64,000 bases of DNA from Azospirillum cavernae (GTDB lineage Bacteria > Pseudomonadota > Alphaproteobacteria > Azospirillales > Azospirillaceae), in contig NZ_QYUL01000001.1 of assembly GCF_003590795.1 (NCBI RefSeq), forward strand, positions 1,691,001-1,755,000, read 5' to 3'. The notes under the pieces are model-generated. The model had not been told where the DNA came from, ran no database searches, and saw nothing but the letters and a program-made list of their open reading frames with translations. The translations under genes were made by a program, and so were the position numbers. How positions within the stretch are numbered: the stretch's first letter is position 1; every line of letters starts with the position of its first letter. Of the stretch, positions 1 to 8,265 are shown one piece after another.

Positions 1-813
1 GAAAACGCCAACGAGGCCAAGACCAATTTTCTGGTCAACATGGGCCAGCAACTGCACAGCCCGCTGACCGACATCATCCAATCCAGCCAAACCCTGATGA
101 GCGAGTTGCACCGGCTGGGCGTGACCGAGTTGGCGACCGACGTCGAACACATCCAATGGACCAGCGAACAGCTCGTCGGGCTGGTCGATTCGCTGCTCGA
201 TTACGCCAAAATCGAGGCTGGGGCGATGGACGTCTGCCTTCAGGATTTCGACGTCAACCGCCTGTTGGTCGAGGTCCGCGAACGCAGCCTGCCCAACGCC
301 GATCTGCACGACAACAGCCTGGACATCGCCGCCGCCGCCGGGCTGGGCGCGATGCATTCCGATTTCACCAAGGTGCGGCAGGCCCTGCTCAACCTGCTGG
401 ATAACGCCTGCAAATTCACCCAGAGCGGCTCGATTGTCCTAGGGGCCGAAAAGACCGAGCGCGACGGCGTGTCCTGGTTCCGTTTCACCGTGACCGACAC
501 CGGGCGCGGCTTCCCCAGCGCGCAAACCGGACGGCTGTTCCAGCCCTTCGTCCAGGGCGGCGCGGTGCCGACCAGCGGCAAGCGGCGCGGCGCCGGTCTG
601 GGGCTGACTCTGGTCGGCCATTACACCGCCATGCTGGGCGGCGACATCGAGGTGACGAGCGAACCGGGCCAAGGCGCCCGCATCACCCTGACCCTGCCCG
701 CCATTTACCAGCCCCCGGCGGAAGAGCGTTCCCTGCAACTCGACGCCATTGGCGGCGCGCGCCCGCTGCTGCGCGTCGCCTCGCACAAGCCGATGGCGCA
801 ACTGACGCCGTAA
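1..813 (+). CDS. Sensor histidine kinase, C-terminal part (cut by window edge), degenerate phospho-acceptor site
   Basis: The reading frame is open from base 1, so the sensory part lies outside the window. What remains is a HisKA-like dimerisation helix followed by an HATPase_c domain. The ATP-binding motifs are present: an N box (NLLDNACKFT), a G1 box (DTGRGFP) and a G2 box (GAGLGLTLV). The stretch that should carry the phosphorylated histidine reads NMGQQLHSPL where the family has NMSHELRTPL, so the acceptor His is replaced by Gln at 46-48; the nearby His aligns with the family Arg. ATP binding should survive but autophosphorylation at the usual site should not. It may be a pseudokinase or part of a hybrid whose output lies elsewhere. 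Domain assignment is firm; function is open. Confidence 0.85.
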   Translation, partial: ENANEAKTNFLVNMGQQLHSPLTDIIQSSQTLMSELHRLGVTELATDVEHIQWTSEQLVGLVDSLLDYAKIEAGAMDVCLQDFDVNRLLVEVRERSLPNADLHDNSLDIAAAAGLGAMHSDFTKVRQALLNLLDNACKFTQSGSIVLGAEKTERDGVSWFRFTVTDTGRGFPSAQTGRLFQPFVQGGAVPTSGKRRGAGLGLTLVGHYTAMLGGDIEVTSEPGQGARITLTLPAIYQPPAEERSLQLDAIGGARPLLRVASHKPMAQLTP

Positions 814-819
814 CAGCGG

Positions 820-1515
820 TCACGCGCGCGGGCGAGCCGTGTCCTCTGGGGCGTCGTTGTCGTCGATGGGTTGACCGTACTTCATCCGGCGCATCTTTTC
901 GGCCACCCGCGCGATTTCGGCGGGCGGCAGGATCACCGGCTCGCCAAGCTGTTGGGCGTAAAGATACTGGCGGGCCAGCGTTTCGACCTCCACCGCCAAG
1001 GCCAACGCCGCTTTGACGCTTTTGCCCAGAACGATCATGCCGTGGTTCGCCAGCAGGCAGGCCAACCGCCCGTCCAGCGCGGCAAGCGCGTGGTCGGACA
1101 GTTCTTGCGTCCCGAAGGTGGCGTAGGGCGCGCAGCGGATCGAATCGCCGCCAGCCAGCGCCACCATGTAATGAAAGCTGGGGATGCCGTGACCATGCAC
1201 GGCCAGCGCCGTGGCGAAGGTCGGGTGCGCGTGCAGCACGACGTCCACGTCGGCGCGCGCGCGCAGAATGTCGCGGTGAAACCGCCATTCCGACGAGGGG
1301 CGGCGCGCGCCGACGTACGTGCCGTCGAAGCCCATTGCGACGATGTCCTCCGGCGTCATCTCGTCATAAGGCAGGCTCGTCGGGGTGACGAGAAAGCCGT
1401 CGGCGATCCGCATCGACAGATTGCCCGACGCGCCTTGATTGACGCCCAGCCGGTTCATGGCGAGGCAGGCGTCGATGATCGCCCGGCGTTCGGTCAGATT
1501 GGCAAGCTGTGTCAT
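820..1515 (-). CDS. Class II aldolase/adducin family protein
   Basis: A 231-residue protein of the fuculose-phosphate aldolase / ribulose-phosphate epimerase fold. The zinc ligands expected of the family are visible as HAHP (His95, His97) and NHG (His158), and Glu76 in SSEWRFH fits the catalytic acid. Such enzymes cleave or epimerise sugar phosphates or related hydroxy acids with a divalent metal; the substrate cannot be told from sequence. It is the last gene on the minus strand after the formate dehydrogenase cluster, separated from fdhC by about 150 bases that include a palindromic repeat, so it is probably transcribed apart from it. The start ATG follows the conserved family spacing. Confidence 0.88.
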   Translation of the reverse strand: MTQLANLTERRAIIDACLAMNRLGVNQGASGNLSMRIADGFLVTPTSLPYDEMTPEDIVAMGFDGTYVGARRPSSEWRFHRDILRARADVDVVLHAHPTFATALAVHGHGIPSFHYMVALAGGDSIRCAPYATFGTQELSDHALAALDGRLACLLANHGMIVLGKSVKAALALAVEVETLARQYLYAQQLGEPVILPPAEIARVAEKMRRMKYGQPIDDNDAPEDTARPRA

Positions 1516-1598
1516 CGGGGGTTGGCTCCGTCAGGATCGGAGCGCAGCGAGCCAGATCGGCGGAGCGGCGTCAAGAGCGTCGGAACGGTTCGCTTTTT

Positions 1599-1640
1599 CC
1601 CCCTCCCCGGCCCTCCCCCGCTTCGCGGGAGAGGGAGAAG
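1599..1640. repeat. GC-rich palindromic repeat, family 1 (single copy)
   Basis: Stem CCCTCCCCCGC / GCGGGAGAGGG around a three-base loop, preceded by CCCTCCCCGG. The same core recurs at 19001, 29889, 35913 and 51271. It lies between fdhC and the aldolase gene, where an RNA hairpin could protect or end the upstream transcript. Confidence 0.75.
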
Positions 1641-1669
1641 CGCTGCGAAGTCCCCGCGCAAATCAAGCT

Positions 1670-2680
1670 CTACTCCGCCGGAGTCCCGTGGCTGTGGTGA
1701 TGGCCGGGCTTCTCGCCAGTCACTTCCTCGACCCACAGGGAATGATGCTCGCGCGCCCATTGCAGTTCGACTTGCCCGTCGCCCATGGCGGCGAAGGCGC
1801 CCTCCATGCCGACCGAGCCGATGTAGATGTGGGCGACGATGATCGCGATCATGACGATGGCGATGGCCGCGTGGCCCAACTGGAACAGTTGCAATTCGGC
1901 CAGGGTGGCGAAGCTGAAGGGGAAGATCAGTTGCACGCCGGTGAAGGCCAGCATCCCGCCGCCAACCACGGTGGACCAGAAAATCACCTTCTGGCCACCG
2001 TTGAACTTGCGGGCCGGAGGGTGAACGCCCTTGGAAAACAGGCCGCCCGCCTTCAGGAACCACACCAGATCATGACGTTCGGGAATGTTGTGGCGCACCC
2101 ACAGCAGGAAGATCAACAGCAGCCCAAGGATGAAGGCGAAGCCGAGGAAATTGTGGGCGAGCTTGCCGTAATGCGTCAGCGTCGCGAAAGGCTGCGGCCC
2201 CAACAGCGGCAACAGGGTGAAACGCCCATACAGCAGATTGAGGCCCGACACGGCGAGCACGACGAAGCTGCCCGCCGTCAACCAATGGGCGGCGCGTTCA
2301 AAGGCGTTGAAGCGCTGGATGGTTTTTCCGGTCTTGGCCCCGTCGATGCGAATCCGCCCGCGCAGCAGGAAAAACAGCGCCAAAACCGCGAAAATCCCGC
2401 CCAACACCCAGGAGCCGTATTGGCTGAGCGGCCCGTTGCGCAGGGCGCGCCACGCCTCCCCCTCCGACTGGATCAGCACAGCGGCTTTTTTGTCGGGGAT
2501 CGAGACGACGCCCACCGTCTGGCCGGTCCGCACGGCCTGCCAGACGTCGCCCCGATTCACCCCTTCGATCTGGGTCGGCACCGGCGGCGCGTCGCTGGGA
2601 GCGGCCAGCGCCGGAGCGGCGATGGTCAACCCGCCGACAAGAGCCAGAGCCATCATGCAAAGGGGCAGGCGCCGCGTCAT
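1670..2680 (-). CDS. fdhC: Formate dehydrogenase gamma subunit, cytochrome b
   Basis: A 336-residue membrane subunit that carries electrons from the iron-sulfur subunit to the quinone pool. It starts with a signal peptide ending near ALAAP (residue 27), a short periplasmic part, and then about five hydrophobic segments. Histidines placed to hold heme b are seen in AAHWLTAG, GKLAHNFLG and VAHIYIG. The long form with a cleaved signal and extra N-terminal segment is that of the Wolinella/Shewanella type rather than the 217-residue E. coli FdnI. It is 14 bases downstream of the small lipoprotein gene and completes the alpha-beta-gamma order. Confidence 0.93.
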   Translation of the reverse strand: MTRRLPLCMMALALVGGLTIAAPALAAPSDAPPVPTQIEGVNRGDVWQAVRTGQTVGVVSIPDKKAAVLIQSEGEAWRALRNGPLSQYGSWVLGGIFAVLALFFLLRGRIRIDGAKTGKTIQRFNAFERAAHWLTAGSFVVLAVSGLNLLYGRFTLLPLLGPQPFATLTHYGKLAHNFLGFAFILGLLLIFLLWVRHNIPERHDLVWFLKAGGLFSKGVHPPARKFNGGQKVIFWSTVVGGGMLAFTGVQLIFPFSFATLAELQLFQLGHAAIAIVMIAIIVAHIYIGSVGMEGAFAAMGDGQVELQWAREHHSLWVEEVTGEKPGHHHSHGTPAE

Positions 2681-2694
2681 CGTGTCTCTCCCGC

Positions 2695-2880
2695 TCAGAA
2701 TCGTTGAGTCGCGGCGCGCTGCTGGAGCGCCCGCAGCTCGTCTTCGGTGCGCGGCGTGTCGGGGGCGCCCTGGTAGACGCCCTTCTCAATGTGGATCGGG
2801 CGCGGCGCCGAATCCTCCTGGCACCCGGCCAGCAGGGCGACGGACGCCGCCGCGATCAGGCAAAGACCGCGCATGGTCAT
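2695..2880 (-). CDS. Small lipoprotein of the formate dehydrogenase operon
   Basis: A 61-residue protein with a signal peptide and lipobox ALLAGC, so the mature part is about 42 residues starting at Cys20 and contains GVYQGAPDT. The start ATG overlaps the TGA of fdhB (ATGA, 2877-2880), and fdhC follows 14 bases later, which ties it tightly to the complex. It is polar and rich in Gln, Glu and Arg, with no known domain that I recognise. A periplasmic or membrane-edge accessory of the dehydrogenase is a reasonable inference. An upstream in-frame ATG at 2949 would bury the signal peptide and is not preferred. Confidence 0.8.
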   Translation of the reverse strand: MTMRGLCLIAAASVALLAGCQEDSAPRPIHIEKGVYQGAPDTPRTEDELRALQQRAATQRF

Positions 2881-3509
2881 TGCCCCTGCTTGCGCTCGCG
2901 AAGCTGGTCGCGCTCCTGCCCGTTCTTGGTCTGGTAGGCCGTGCCCCAACCCCAGGCGCCGGAACCGAAACCACGGGCGACGACACGCTCGCGGTAGATG
3001 TCCGACACCTTGTCGGCGTCACCGGCCAACAGCGCCTTGGTCGAGCACATTTCGGCGCACAGCGGCAGCTTGCCTTCGGCCAGACGGTTGCGCCCGTATT
3101 TCTTGAATTCGGCTTCGGACATGTCCTCTTCCGGGCCGCCGGAGCAGAAGGTGCATTTGTCCATCTTGCCGCGCGTGCCGAAATTGCCCGCCTGCGGGTA
3201 TTGCGGCGCGCCAAACGGGCAGGCGTAGAAGCAATAGCCGCAGCCGATGCACAGATCCTTGTTGTGCAGCACCACGCCCTGGTCGGTCTGATAGAAACAA
3301 TCGACCGGGCAGACCGCCTTGCAAGGCGCGTCGGAGCAATGCATGCAGGCGACGGAGATCGTCCGTTCGCCCGGCTTGCCGTCGTTGATGGTCACGACCC
3401 GGCGGCGGTTGACGCCCCAGGGAACCTCATTCTCGTTCTTGCAGGCGGTGACGCAGGCGTTGCATTCGATGCAGCGTTCCGCGTCGCACAGGAATTTCAT
3501 GCGGGCCAT
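2877..3509 (-). CDS. fdhB: Formate dehydrogenase beta subunit, four [4Fe-4S] clusters
   Basis: A 210-residue ferredoxin-like electron transfer subunit. Four cysteine groups can be read in order: CDAERCIECNAC, CMHCSDAPCKAVC, CIGCGYCFYAC and CTFC with a late Cys at MCSTK. These hold the chain of clusters that link FdhA to the cytochrome b. Unlike E. coli FdnH there is no C-terminal membrane helix, so it should sit in the periplasm between FdhA and FdhC, carried out by the TAT signal of FdhA. It follows fdhA after 18 bases and overlaps the lipoprotein gene by four. Confidence 0.95.
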   Translation of the reverse strand: MARMKFLCDAERCIECNACVTACKNENEVPWGVNRRRVVTINDGKPGERTISVACMHCSDAPCKAVCPVDCFYQTDQGVVLHNKDLCIGCGYCFYACPFGAPQYPQAGNFGTRGKMDKCTFCSGGPEEDMSEAEFKKYGRNRLAEGKLPLCAEMCSTKALLAGDADKVSDIYRERVVARGFGSGAWGWGTAYQTKNGQERDQLRERKQGQ

Positions 3510-3527
3510 GGTTCAGCGCTCCCGTGC

Positions 3528-6431
3528 TCAAACCGCCGCGATGCGGCAAAGGGTGGTTTTGGTTTCCTGCATCTGCGTCACCGAATCATAGCCATAGGTC
3601 GTGGCGGTGTTCGCCGCCTCGCCCAGCACGATCGGGTCGGCCCCCTTGGGGTATTTCGACCGCAGATCCTGCCCCTGATACCAGCCGCCGAAATGGAAGG
3701 GCATGAAGGCGACGCCGCGCCCCACCCGTTCCGTCACCATCGCCTTGACCTTGACGCGGCCCTTCTCGGCCCCTTCGACCCACACCATTTGGCCGTCCTT
3801 GATTCCGGCGTTGTTGGCGTCGAACGGGTTCATCTCCACGAACATGTCCTGCTGCAACTCGGCCAGCCAGGGGTTGGACCGGGTTTCGTCGCCGCCGCCC
3901 TCATACTCGACCAAACGGCCCGAGGTGAGGATGATCGGGTATTCCTTGGACACGTCGCGGTCCTGAATCGACTTGTAGAGAGTCGGCAGGCGCCAGGACT
4001 TGGTGTCCTTGTAGGTCGGGTAGCTGGCGACCAGATCACGGCGCGGGGTGTAGAGCGGTTCGCGATGGATCGGCACCGGATCGGGGAAGTTCCAGGCGAC
4101 GCAACGCGCCTTGGCGTTGCCCGGCGGGTTCAGGCCGTTCTTGACCGCGACGCGCTGGATGCCGCCCGACAGGTCGGTGGTCCAGGACACCGCGCCGATC
4201 TTCTCGCCGCCGATCTTCTGGATGACCGCCAGTTCCTCCGCCGTCAGATCCTTGTCGAAGCCCAGCTTTTGCAGCATCGCCATGGTGACTTCCGGATAGC
4301 CGTCCTTGATCGGCGAGCCTTCCGGGTAGGAGCCTTCGGCCAGCAGGGTCACGCCGTTGCGCTCCACCCCAAAACGGGCGCGGAAGGCGCCGCCGCCCTC
4401 GGCCACCGGCAGCGAGGTGTCGTAGAGGTTGGCGCTGCCCGGATGCTTCATCTCCGGCGTGCCCCAGCAGGGCCAGGGCAGGCCGAAGAATTCGCCATCG
4501 CAGGGACCGCCGACGGCGCGCAGCGTCGTCTTGTCGAAGGTCGCCTGATGCTGCATGTGCAGCTTCATGCGCTCCGGCGACTGGCCGGTGTAACCGACCG
4601 ACCACATGCCGCGATTCCACTCGCGCGTGATGTCCTCGATCAGCGGCTCATTCCCGTTGACCTTGATGTTCTTGAACAGATCCTTGTCGATCCCGAATTT
4701 CTTGGCGAACAGATACATGATCTCATGATCGGTCTTCGCCTCGAACAGCGGTTCGATGATCTTCTCGCCCCACTGCACCGAACGGTTCGACGCCGTCCGC
4801 GACCCGTAGGTCTCGAACTGGGTGGCGGCGGGCAGCAGATAGAAATTGTCCTTCCGATCCGACAGCACCGCCGTCATCGTCGGGTAGGGATCGACGACGA
4901 CGAGAAGCTCCAGCTTCTCCATCGCCTTCTTCATTTCCGGCAAACGCACCTGGCTGTTCGGCGCGTGGCCCCAGAAGACCATCGCCTTCAAGGATTCCGG
5001 CTGGTCGATGTTCTCCTTGGCTTCCAGCACGCCGTCGTACCAACGCGACACCGGAATGCCGGTCTTCTCCATCAACTCTTTGGAGGCGAAGCGGGCGAGG
5101 ACGCTCTCATAGGGCAGTTCCCACACGCGCGCCCAATGCTTCCACGCTCCGTCGGCCAAACCGTAATAGCCGGGCAAGCTGTCCGACGTCACGCCGAAGT
5201 CGGTCGCGCCCTGGACGTTGTCGTGGCCACGGAAAATGTTGGTGCCGCCACCCGACACGCCGATGTTGCCCAGCGCCAATTGCAGGACGCAATAGGCCCG
5301 CGTGTTGTTGTTGCCGATGTGGTGCTGGGTGCCGCCCATGCACCAGACCAGCGTGCCGGGCCGGTTCGACGCCAGCGTGCGGGCCACGCGCTTGAGCTGC
5401 GAGCCGGGAACGCCGGTCACGCGCTCCACCTCCGCCGGGGTCCATTTGGCGACCTCGGCGCGGATGTCGTCAAAGCCGTAGACGCGCTTGGCGATGTAGT
5501 CCTTGTCCTCCCAGCCATTCTCCAGAATGTGCCAGAGGATGCCCCAGATCAGGCCGACGTCGGTGCCGGGGCGGAAGCGGATGTATTCGTCGGCCTTGGC
5601 GGCGGTGCGGGTGAAGCGCGGATCGGCGACGATCAGCGGCGCGTTGTTCTGCTCCTTGGCCTTCAGGATGTGGAGCATCGACACCGGGTGCGCCTCGGCG
5701 GCGTTGGAGCCGATGAAGAACAGCGCCTTCGACTTCTGGATGTCGTTGTAGCTGTTCGTCATGGCGCCGTAGCCCCAGACGTTGGCCACGCCCGCCACCG
5801 TCGTCGAGTGGCAGATGCGCGCCTGATGATCGACGTTGTTGGTGCCCCAGAGAGCGGCGAATTTGCGGAACAGATAGGCCTGTTCGTTGCTGTGCTTGGC
5901 CGACCCCAGCCAGAACACCGCGTCGGGGCCGGATTTCTGCCGGATCTCCAACAGCTTGTCGCCGACCTCCTGGATCGCCTGATCCCAGGACAGGCGGGTC
6001 CAGACGCCGTTGACCATCTTCATCGGATAGCGCAGGCGGCGTTCGCCATGCGCGTGTTCGCGCACAGCCGCGCCCTTGGCGCAATGGGCGCCCAGATTGA
6101 TCGGGCTGTCGAAACCGGGTTCCTGGCCGATCCACACGCCGTTCTGAACCTCTGCCACCACGGTGCAGCCGACCGAACAATGGGTGCAGATGGTCTTAAG
6201 CTGCTTGATCGGCGCGCCAGCGGCGGCGGTCGCCGGACCGGCGGCGTCCGCCTTCTTCACCATGCCAAAGGGCATCGTCGCGGCGAGCGCCGCGCCGCCA
6301 GCGGCAAGGCCGGAGCCGCGCAGGAAGGCGCGGCGATCCACCGTGGCCCCGGTGACGGCGCCGACGGTCTGCGACAGGCTGCGGGACAGATGACGGCCAC
6401 CGGCGGCGACCGCGCTTTTCTTGATGAGCAT
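3528..6431 (-). CDS. fdhA: Formate dehydrogenase alpha subunit, Mo/W-bis-MGD, cysteine type
   Basis: A 967-residue catalytic subunit that oxidises formate to CO2. A twin-arginine signal (DRRAFL, residues 32-37) sends the folded enzyme across the membrane. A [4Fe-4S] site follows (Cys82, Cys85, Cys89 and a Cys near 116), then the molybdopterin oxidoreductase domain and a C-terminal dinucleotide-binding domain. The metal ligand is Cys207 in QARICHSTT (codon TGC at 5811-5813); selenocysteine enzymes have UGA there, so no Sec machinery is needed. Whether the metal is Mo or W cannot be told, but the nearby tungstate transporter genes make W possible. It starts 13 bases after the small TAT protein gene. 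Confidence 0.97.
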   Translation of the reverse strand: MLIKKSAVAAGGRHLSRSLSQTVGAVTGATVDRRAFLRGSGLAAGGAALAATMPFGMVKKADAAGPATAAAGAPIKQLKTICTHCSVGCTVVAEVQNGVWIGQEPGFDSPINLGAHCAKGAAVREHAHGERRLRYPMKMVNGVWTRLSWDQAIQEVGDKLLEIRQKSGPDAVFWLGSAKHSNEQAYLFRKFAALWGTNNVDHQARICHSTTVAGVANVWGYGAMTNSYNDIQKSKALFFIGSNAAEAHPVSMLHILKAKEQNNAPLIVADPRFTRTAAKADEYIRFRPGTDVGLIWGILWHILENGWEDKDYIAKRVYGFDDIRAEVAKWTPAEVERVTGVPGSQLKRVARTLASNRPGTLVWCMGGTQHHIGNNNTRAYCVLQLALGNIGVSGGGTNIFRGHDNVQGATDFGVTSDSLPGYYGLADGAWKHWARVWELPYESVLARFASKELMEKTGIPVSRWYDGVLEAKENIDQPESLKAMVFWGHAPNSQVRLPEMKKAMEKLELLVVVDPYPTMTAVLSDRKDNFYLLPAATQFETYGSRTASNRSVQWGEKIIEPLFEAKTDHEIMYLFAKKFGIDKDLFKNIKVNGNEPLIEDITREWNRGMWSVGYTGQSPERMKLHMQHQATFDKTTLRAVGGPCDGEFFGLPWPCWGTPEMKHPGSANLYDTSLPVAEGGGAFRARFGVERNGVTLLAEGSYPEGSPIKDGYPEVTMAMLQKLGFDKDLTAEELAVIQKIGGEKIGAVSWTTDLSGGIQRVAVKNGLNPPGNAKARCVAWNFPDPVPIHREPLYTPRRDLVASYPTYKDTKSWRLPTLYKSIQDRDVSKEYPIILTSGRLVEYEGGGDETRSNPWLAELQQDMFVEMNPFDANNAGIKDGQMVWVEGAEKGRVKVKAMVTERVGRGVAFMPFHFGGWYQGQDLRSKYPKGADPIVLGEAANTATTYGYDSVTQMQETKTTLCRIAAV

Positions 6432-6444
6432 CGGGGCGATCCTC

Positions 6445-6663
6445 TTAGAAGCGGCTCAGCTCGTAGACCTTCCGAACATGGTCGGTCTCGCGGTAGCCCG
6501 TGGTGGTGGTGGAATCGGCAGGCGCGGCTTCGGCGGGTCCGGTGACGGCGACCGCCCCGACGGCGACGGCGCCCAGCGCGCCGACGCCAAGACCGGCGAC
6601 GCGGAACAGGTCACGCCGCGCCAGGGCGCTGTTGGGCTTATCCGTCTTCGTCCGATCGGTCAT
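6445..6663 (-). CDS. Small TAT-signal protein of formate dehydrogenase operons
   Basis: A 72-residue protein consisting mainly of a twin-arginine leader (ALARRDLFRVAGLG) and a short tail ending in HVRKVYELSRF. Short proteins of this kind are known directly upstream of fdhA in many proteobacteria (the formate dehydrogenase region TAT family), but their role is not established. The start at 6663 is the first ATG giving the leader its usual length. It lies 25 bases after the chaperone gene and 13 before fdhA, so it is cotranscribed with both. Confidence 0.85.
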   Translation of the reverse strand: MTDRTKTDKPNSALARRDLFRVAGLGVGALGAVAVGAVAVTGPAEAAPADSTTTTGYRETDHVRKVYELSRF

Positions 6664-6688
6664 GGTCTCGCTCCCGTCCATCCGTCCA

Positions 6689-7327
6689 TCACGCCGCAAG
6701 ATCGAAGGCCCGGCCCTCGACCGCCAAAAACTGTTCGCCGACCGCCCCGACCGCCCGATAAAAGCGCGCCGAGGGCGAGGTCTGGAGATCCGCGAAGAAC
6801 CGCCCGGCCCAAGAGCCGATGTGACGGTCGTAAAAGCGCCGCTGCTCGACCAAACCGACCGGCCCACCATCAGACAGACCAAAGGCGCCGCCGATCAGCC
6901 CGGCCATCATCTCGAACAGCGCGGCCAGATGGTCTTCCGGCTCGCTCACCCCGTCGGCCCGCGCGATGCCCAACCGGGCCATGTCGTCGCGCAGTTCGGC
7001 CAGCGGCTTTTCGTTCATGAAGCCGGTCAAATAGTAAGAGGCGTAAGGCAGGCGTTCGCTGCCGCCGACGCCGATGAAGAGAATGGTGTGCTCCGCCGCC
7101 ACCGCCGCCGCGCCGTCATCGCGCGCCGCGCTGGCCAAGCGATCGAGCGCGTCGCCGAACGGGCCGCCGTCGCCCTGGATCGCCGACAAACCAGCCAGCA
7201 GATCGGCGTCGGGCGGGGCGCGCAGCAGGCGGGCGAGCAGGCCGTAAAGACGCGCGCGCAACAACTCCTCCTCCGCCAAGGGGACGGAGTCCGTGTCGTC
7301 AACCGCGTGATCGGCGCTTATGGCCAC
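6689..7327 (-). CDS. TorD/DmsD-family chaperone for the molybdoenzyme FdhA
   Basis: A 212-residue all-helical protein with the TorD-type opening EEELLRARLYGLLARLLRAPP and a central LPYASYYLTG segment. Such chaperones bind the TAT leader and apo-enzyme and help insert the cofactor before export. I place the start at the GTG at 7327, because GGGGAGGG lies about ten bases before it; the longer frame to 7534 has no ribosome site and no family similarity. An ATG at 7417 is a weaker alternative. It lies directly upstream of the TAT protein and fdhA. Confidence 0.85.
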   Translation of the reverse strand: MAISADHAVDDTDSVPLAEEELLRARLYGLLARLLRAPPDADLLAGLSAIQGDGGPFGDALDRLASAARDDGAAAVAAEHTILFIGVGGSERLPYASYYLTGFMNEKPLAELRDDMARLGIARADGVSEPEDHLAALFEMMAGLIGGAFGLSDGGPVGLVEQRRFYDRHIGSWAGRFFADLQTSPSARFYRAVGAVGEQFLAVEGRAFDLAA

Positions 7328-7473
7328 AGGCCGAAACCCTCCCCAACCCACATGGCACAGGCTTTGCGGCGCGGCGTTCAGCGCCTCGCCAAATGGTCCA
7401 AGCGGACCCTCGCCCATTTTGATGCATCTGCGAAAAGCCTTTGCCAGACAGAGGCTTAACACGGCAGATGTCG

Positions 7474-8265
7474 TTAATAAGAAAGCCCGGCCAGACGCTT
7501 TGTCAACAAAGGACAGGGCGGAAATGTGGTCCAAACCACTCTTTCTGAAAGCGCTATGCTCGCGCTGTCAGAGCGCCCCTTGCGTTGTAAGGGGCGCGAT
7601 GGGATGCGACGTTTTGCCTCAGGATTGGGGCGGCGGCGCGTCCTCCCTCTCCCCAAGATTATCCCCAGGGCGGAGAGGGGCGGGGTAAGGGGGATCGGCG
7701 GCGAGGACAGAGTCGGAGAGCGGAGTCTCGACCGGCGAAGGCAACGCGTCGGTCGGCGAAGGCAAGCTGTCAGCTTCCGTAGAAACATCCGGCAACGCCT
7801 CCCCCTCACCCCGACCCTCTCCCCGGGGGGAGAGGGAGATTCTGGGTCATCGGTCAGGAAGCCGCGCCCGACGCGGTAGAGCGTTTTGACCGGCTCGCTC
7901 AGGTTGAACAGGCCGGTGTAATCGTCGGCGTAGTCCTTCAACCCATCGTCGTTGGCGTAGACCGGGTCGGAGGTCCACAGCTTGCGCAGCGCCTGCCGGT
8001 GAAGATCCTCCGGCACGTCGGCGCGCAGGAAGGGGGTGAAGTCGGACTCGGCGGTCAAATCCTCAACCGAGGGCAGATCGGCCAGAGGATCGGCGGCCTC
8101 GTCCACCGAAGGCGGCGGCGCGTCCCCATCCGTCTCCACGAACGCCGCCCCTTCGGGCGCCGCCGCCGCGACCGGCGGCTCGGTGGTTGGCGGCGCGGGA
8201 TCCGGCGGCGTCGCCGACGCGCGCTTCAACCGCGACCAGCGCGACAGGAACGCTTCGTCGCTCAT
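7474..8265 (-). CDS. DUF3306 domain protein with repeat-shifted C-terminus
   Basis: The first about 140 residues are a clear DUF3306 protein (starts MSDEAFLSRWSRLKR, core LRKLWTSDPVYANDDGLKDY and ending TLYRVGRGFLTDD). Genes of this family accompany formate dehydrogenase operons, role unknown. The ATG overlaps the stop of the DUF3305 gene (ATGA). Past 7850 the frame enters a palindromic repeat and continues as an Arg/Cys-rich sequence unlike the rest. In another frame the DNA below 7801 encodes an acidic Pro/Ser-rich tail (EALPDVSTEADSLPSP...) to a TGA at 7619-7621, followed by a hairpin. The original gene probably ended there and the insertion changed the frame. Confidence 0.8.
   Translation of the reverse strand: MSDEAFLSRWSRLKRASATPPDPAPPTTEPPVAAAAPEGAAFVETDGDAPPPSVDEAADPLADLPSVEDLTAESDFTPFLRADVPEDLHRQALRKLWTSDPVYANDDGLKDYADDYTGLFNLSEPVKTLYRVGRGFLTDDPESPSPPGERVGVRGRRCRMFLRKLTACLRRPTRCLRRSRLRSPTLSSPPIPLTPPLSALGIILGRGRTRRRPNPEAKRRIPSRPLQRKGRSDSASIALSERVVWTTFPPCPLLTKRLAGLSY
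7573..7597 (-). terminator. Hairpin after the presumed original DUF3306 stop
   Basis: A perfect nine-base stem GCGCCCCTT / AAGGGGCGC with a seven-base loop lies 22 bases beyond the TGA at 7619. There is no clear T run. Its place supports 7619 as the ancestral gene end. Confidence 0.45.
7645..7680. repeat. GC-rich palindromic repeat, family 2, degenerate copy
   Basis: CCCTCTCCCC and CGGAGAGGGG arms separated by an AT-containing middle. It lies inside the shifted tail of the DUF3306 gene. Confidence 0.5.
7801..7838. repeat. GC-rich palindromic repeat, family 2, within DUF3306 gene
   Basis: CCCCCTCACCCCGACCCTCT followed by CCCCGGGGGGAGAGGG. It matches the right half of the paired element at 33070-33178. 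It marks the point where the DUF3306 protein changes from domain sequence to Arg-rich sequence. Confidence 0.75.

Noticed and set aside
5811..5813. Possible selenocysteine at the FDH active site
   Set aside because: The codon is TGC (Cys), and the frame has no in-frame TGA.
2217..6545. Very long open frame (about 1440 codons) on the plus strand opposite fdhA, fdhB and fdhC
   Set aside because: It is antisense to clear FDH genes; the His/Arg/Gly-rich translation is the usual by-product of GC-rich codon bias.
7328..7534. Longer N-terminus for the TorD-like chaperone
   Set aside because: No ribosome site and no family similarity; GTG at 7327 has a strong site.
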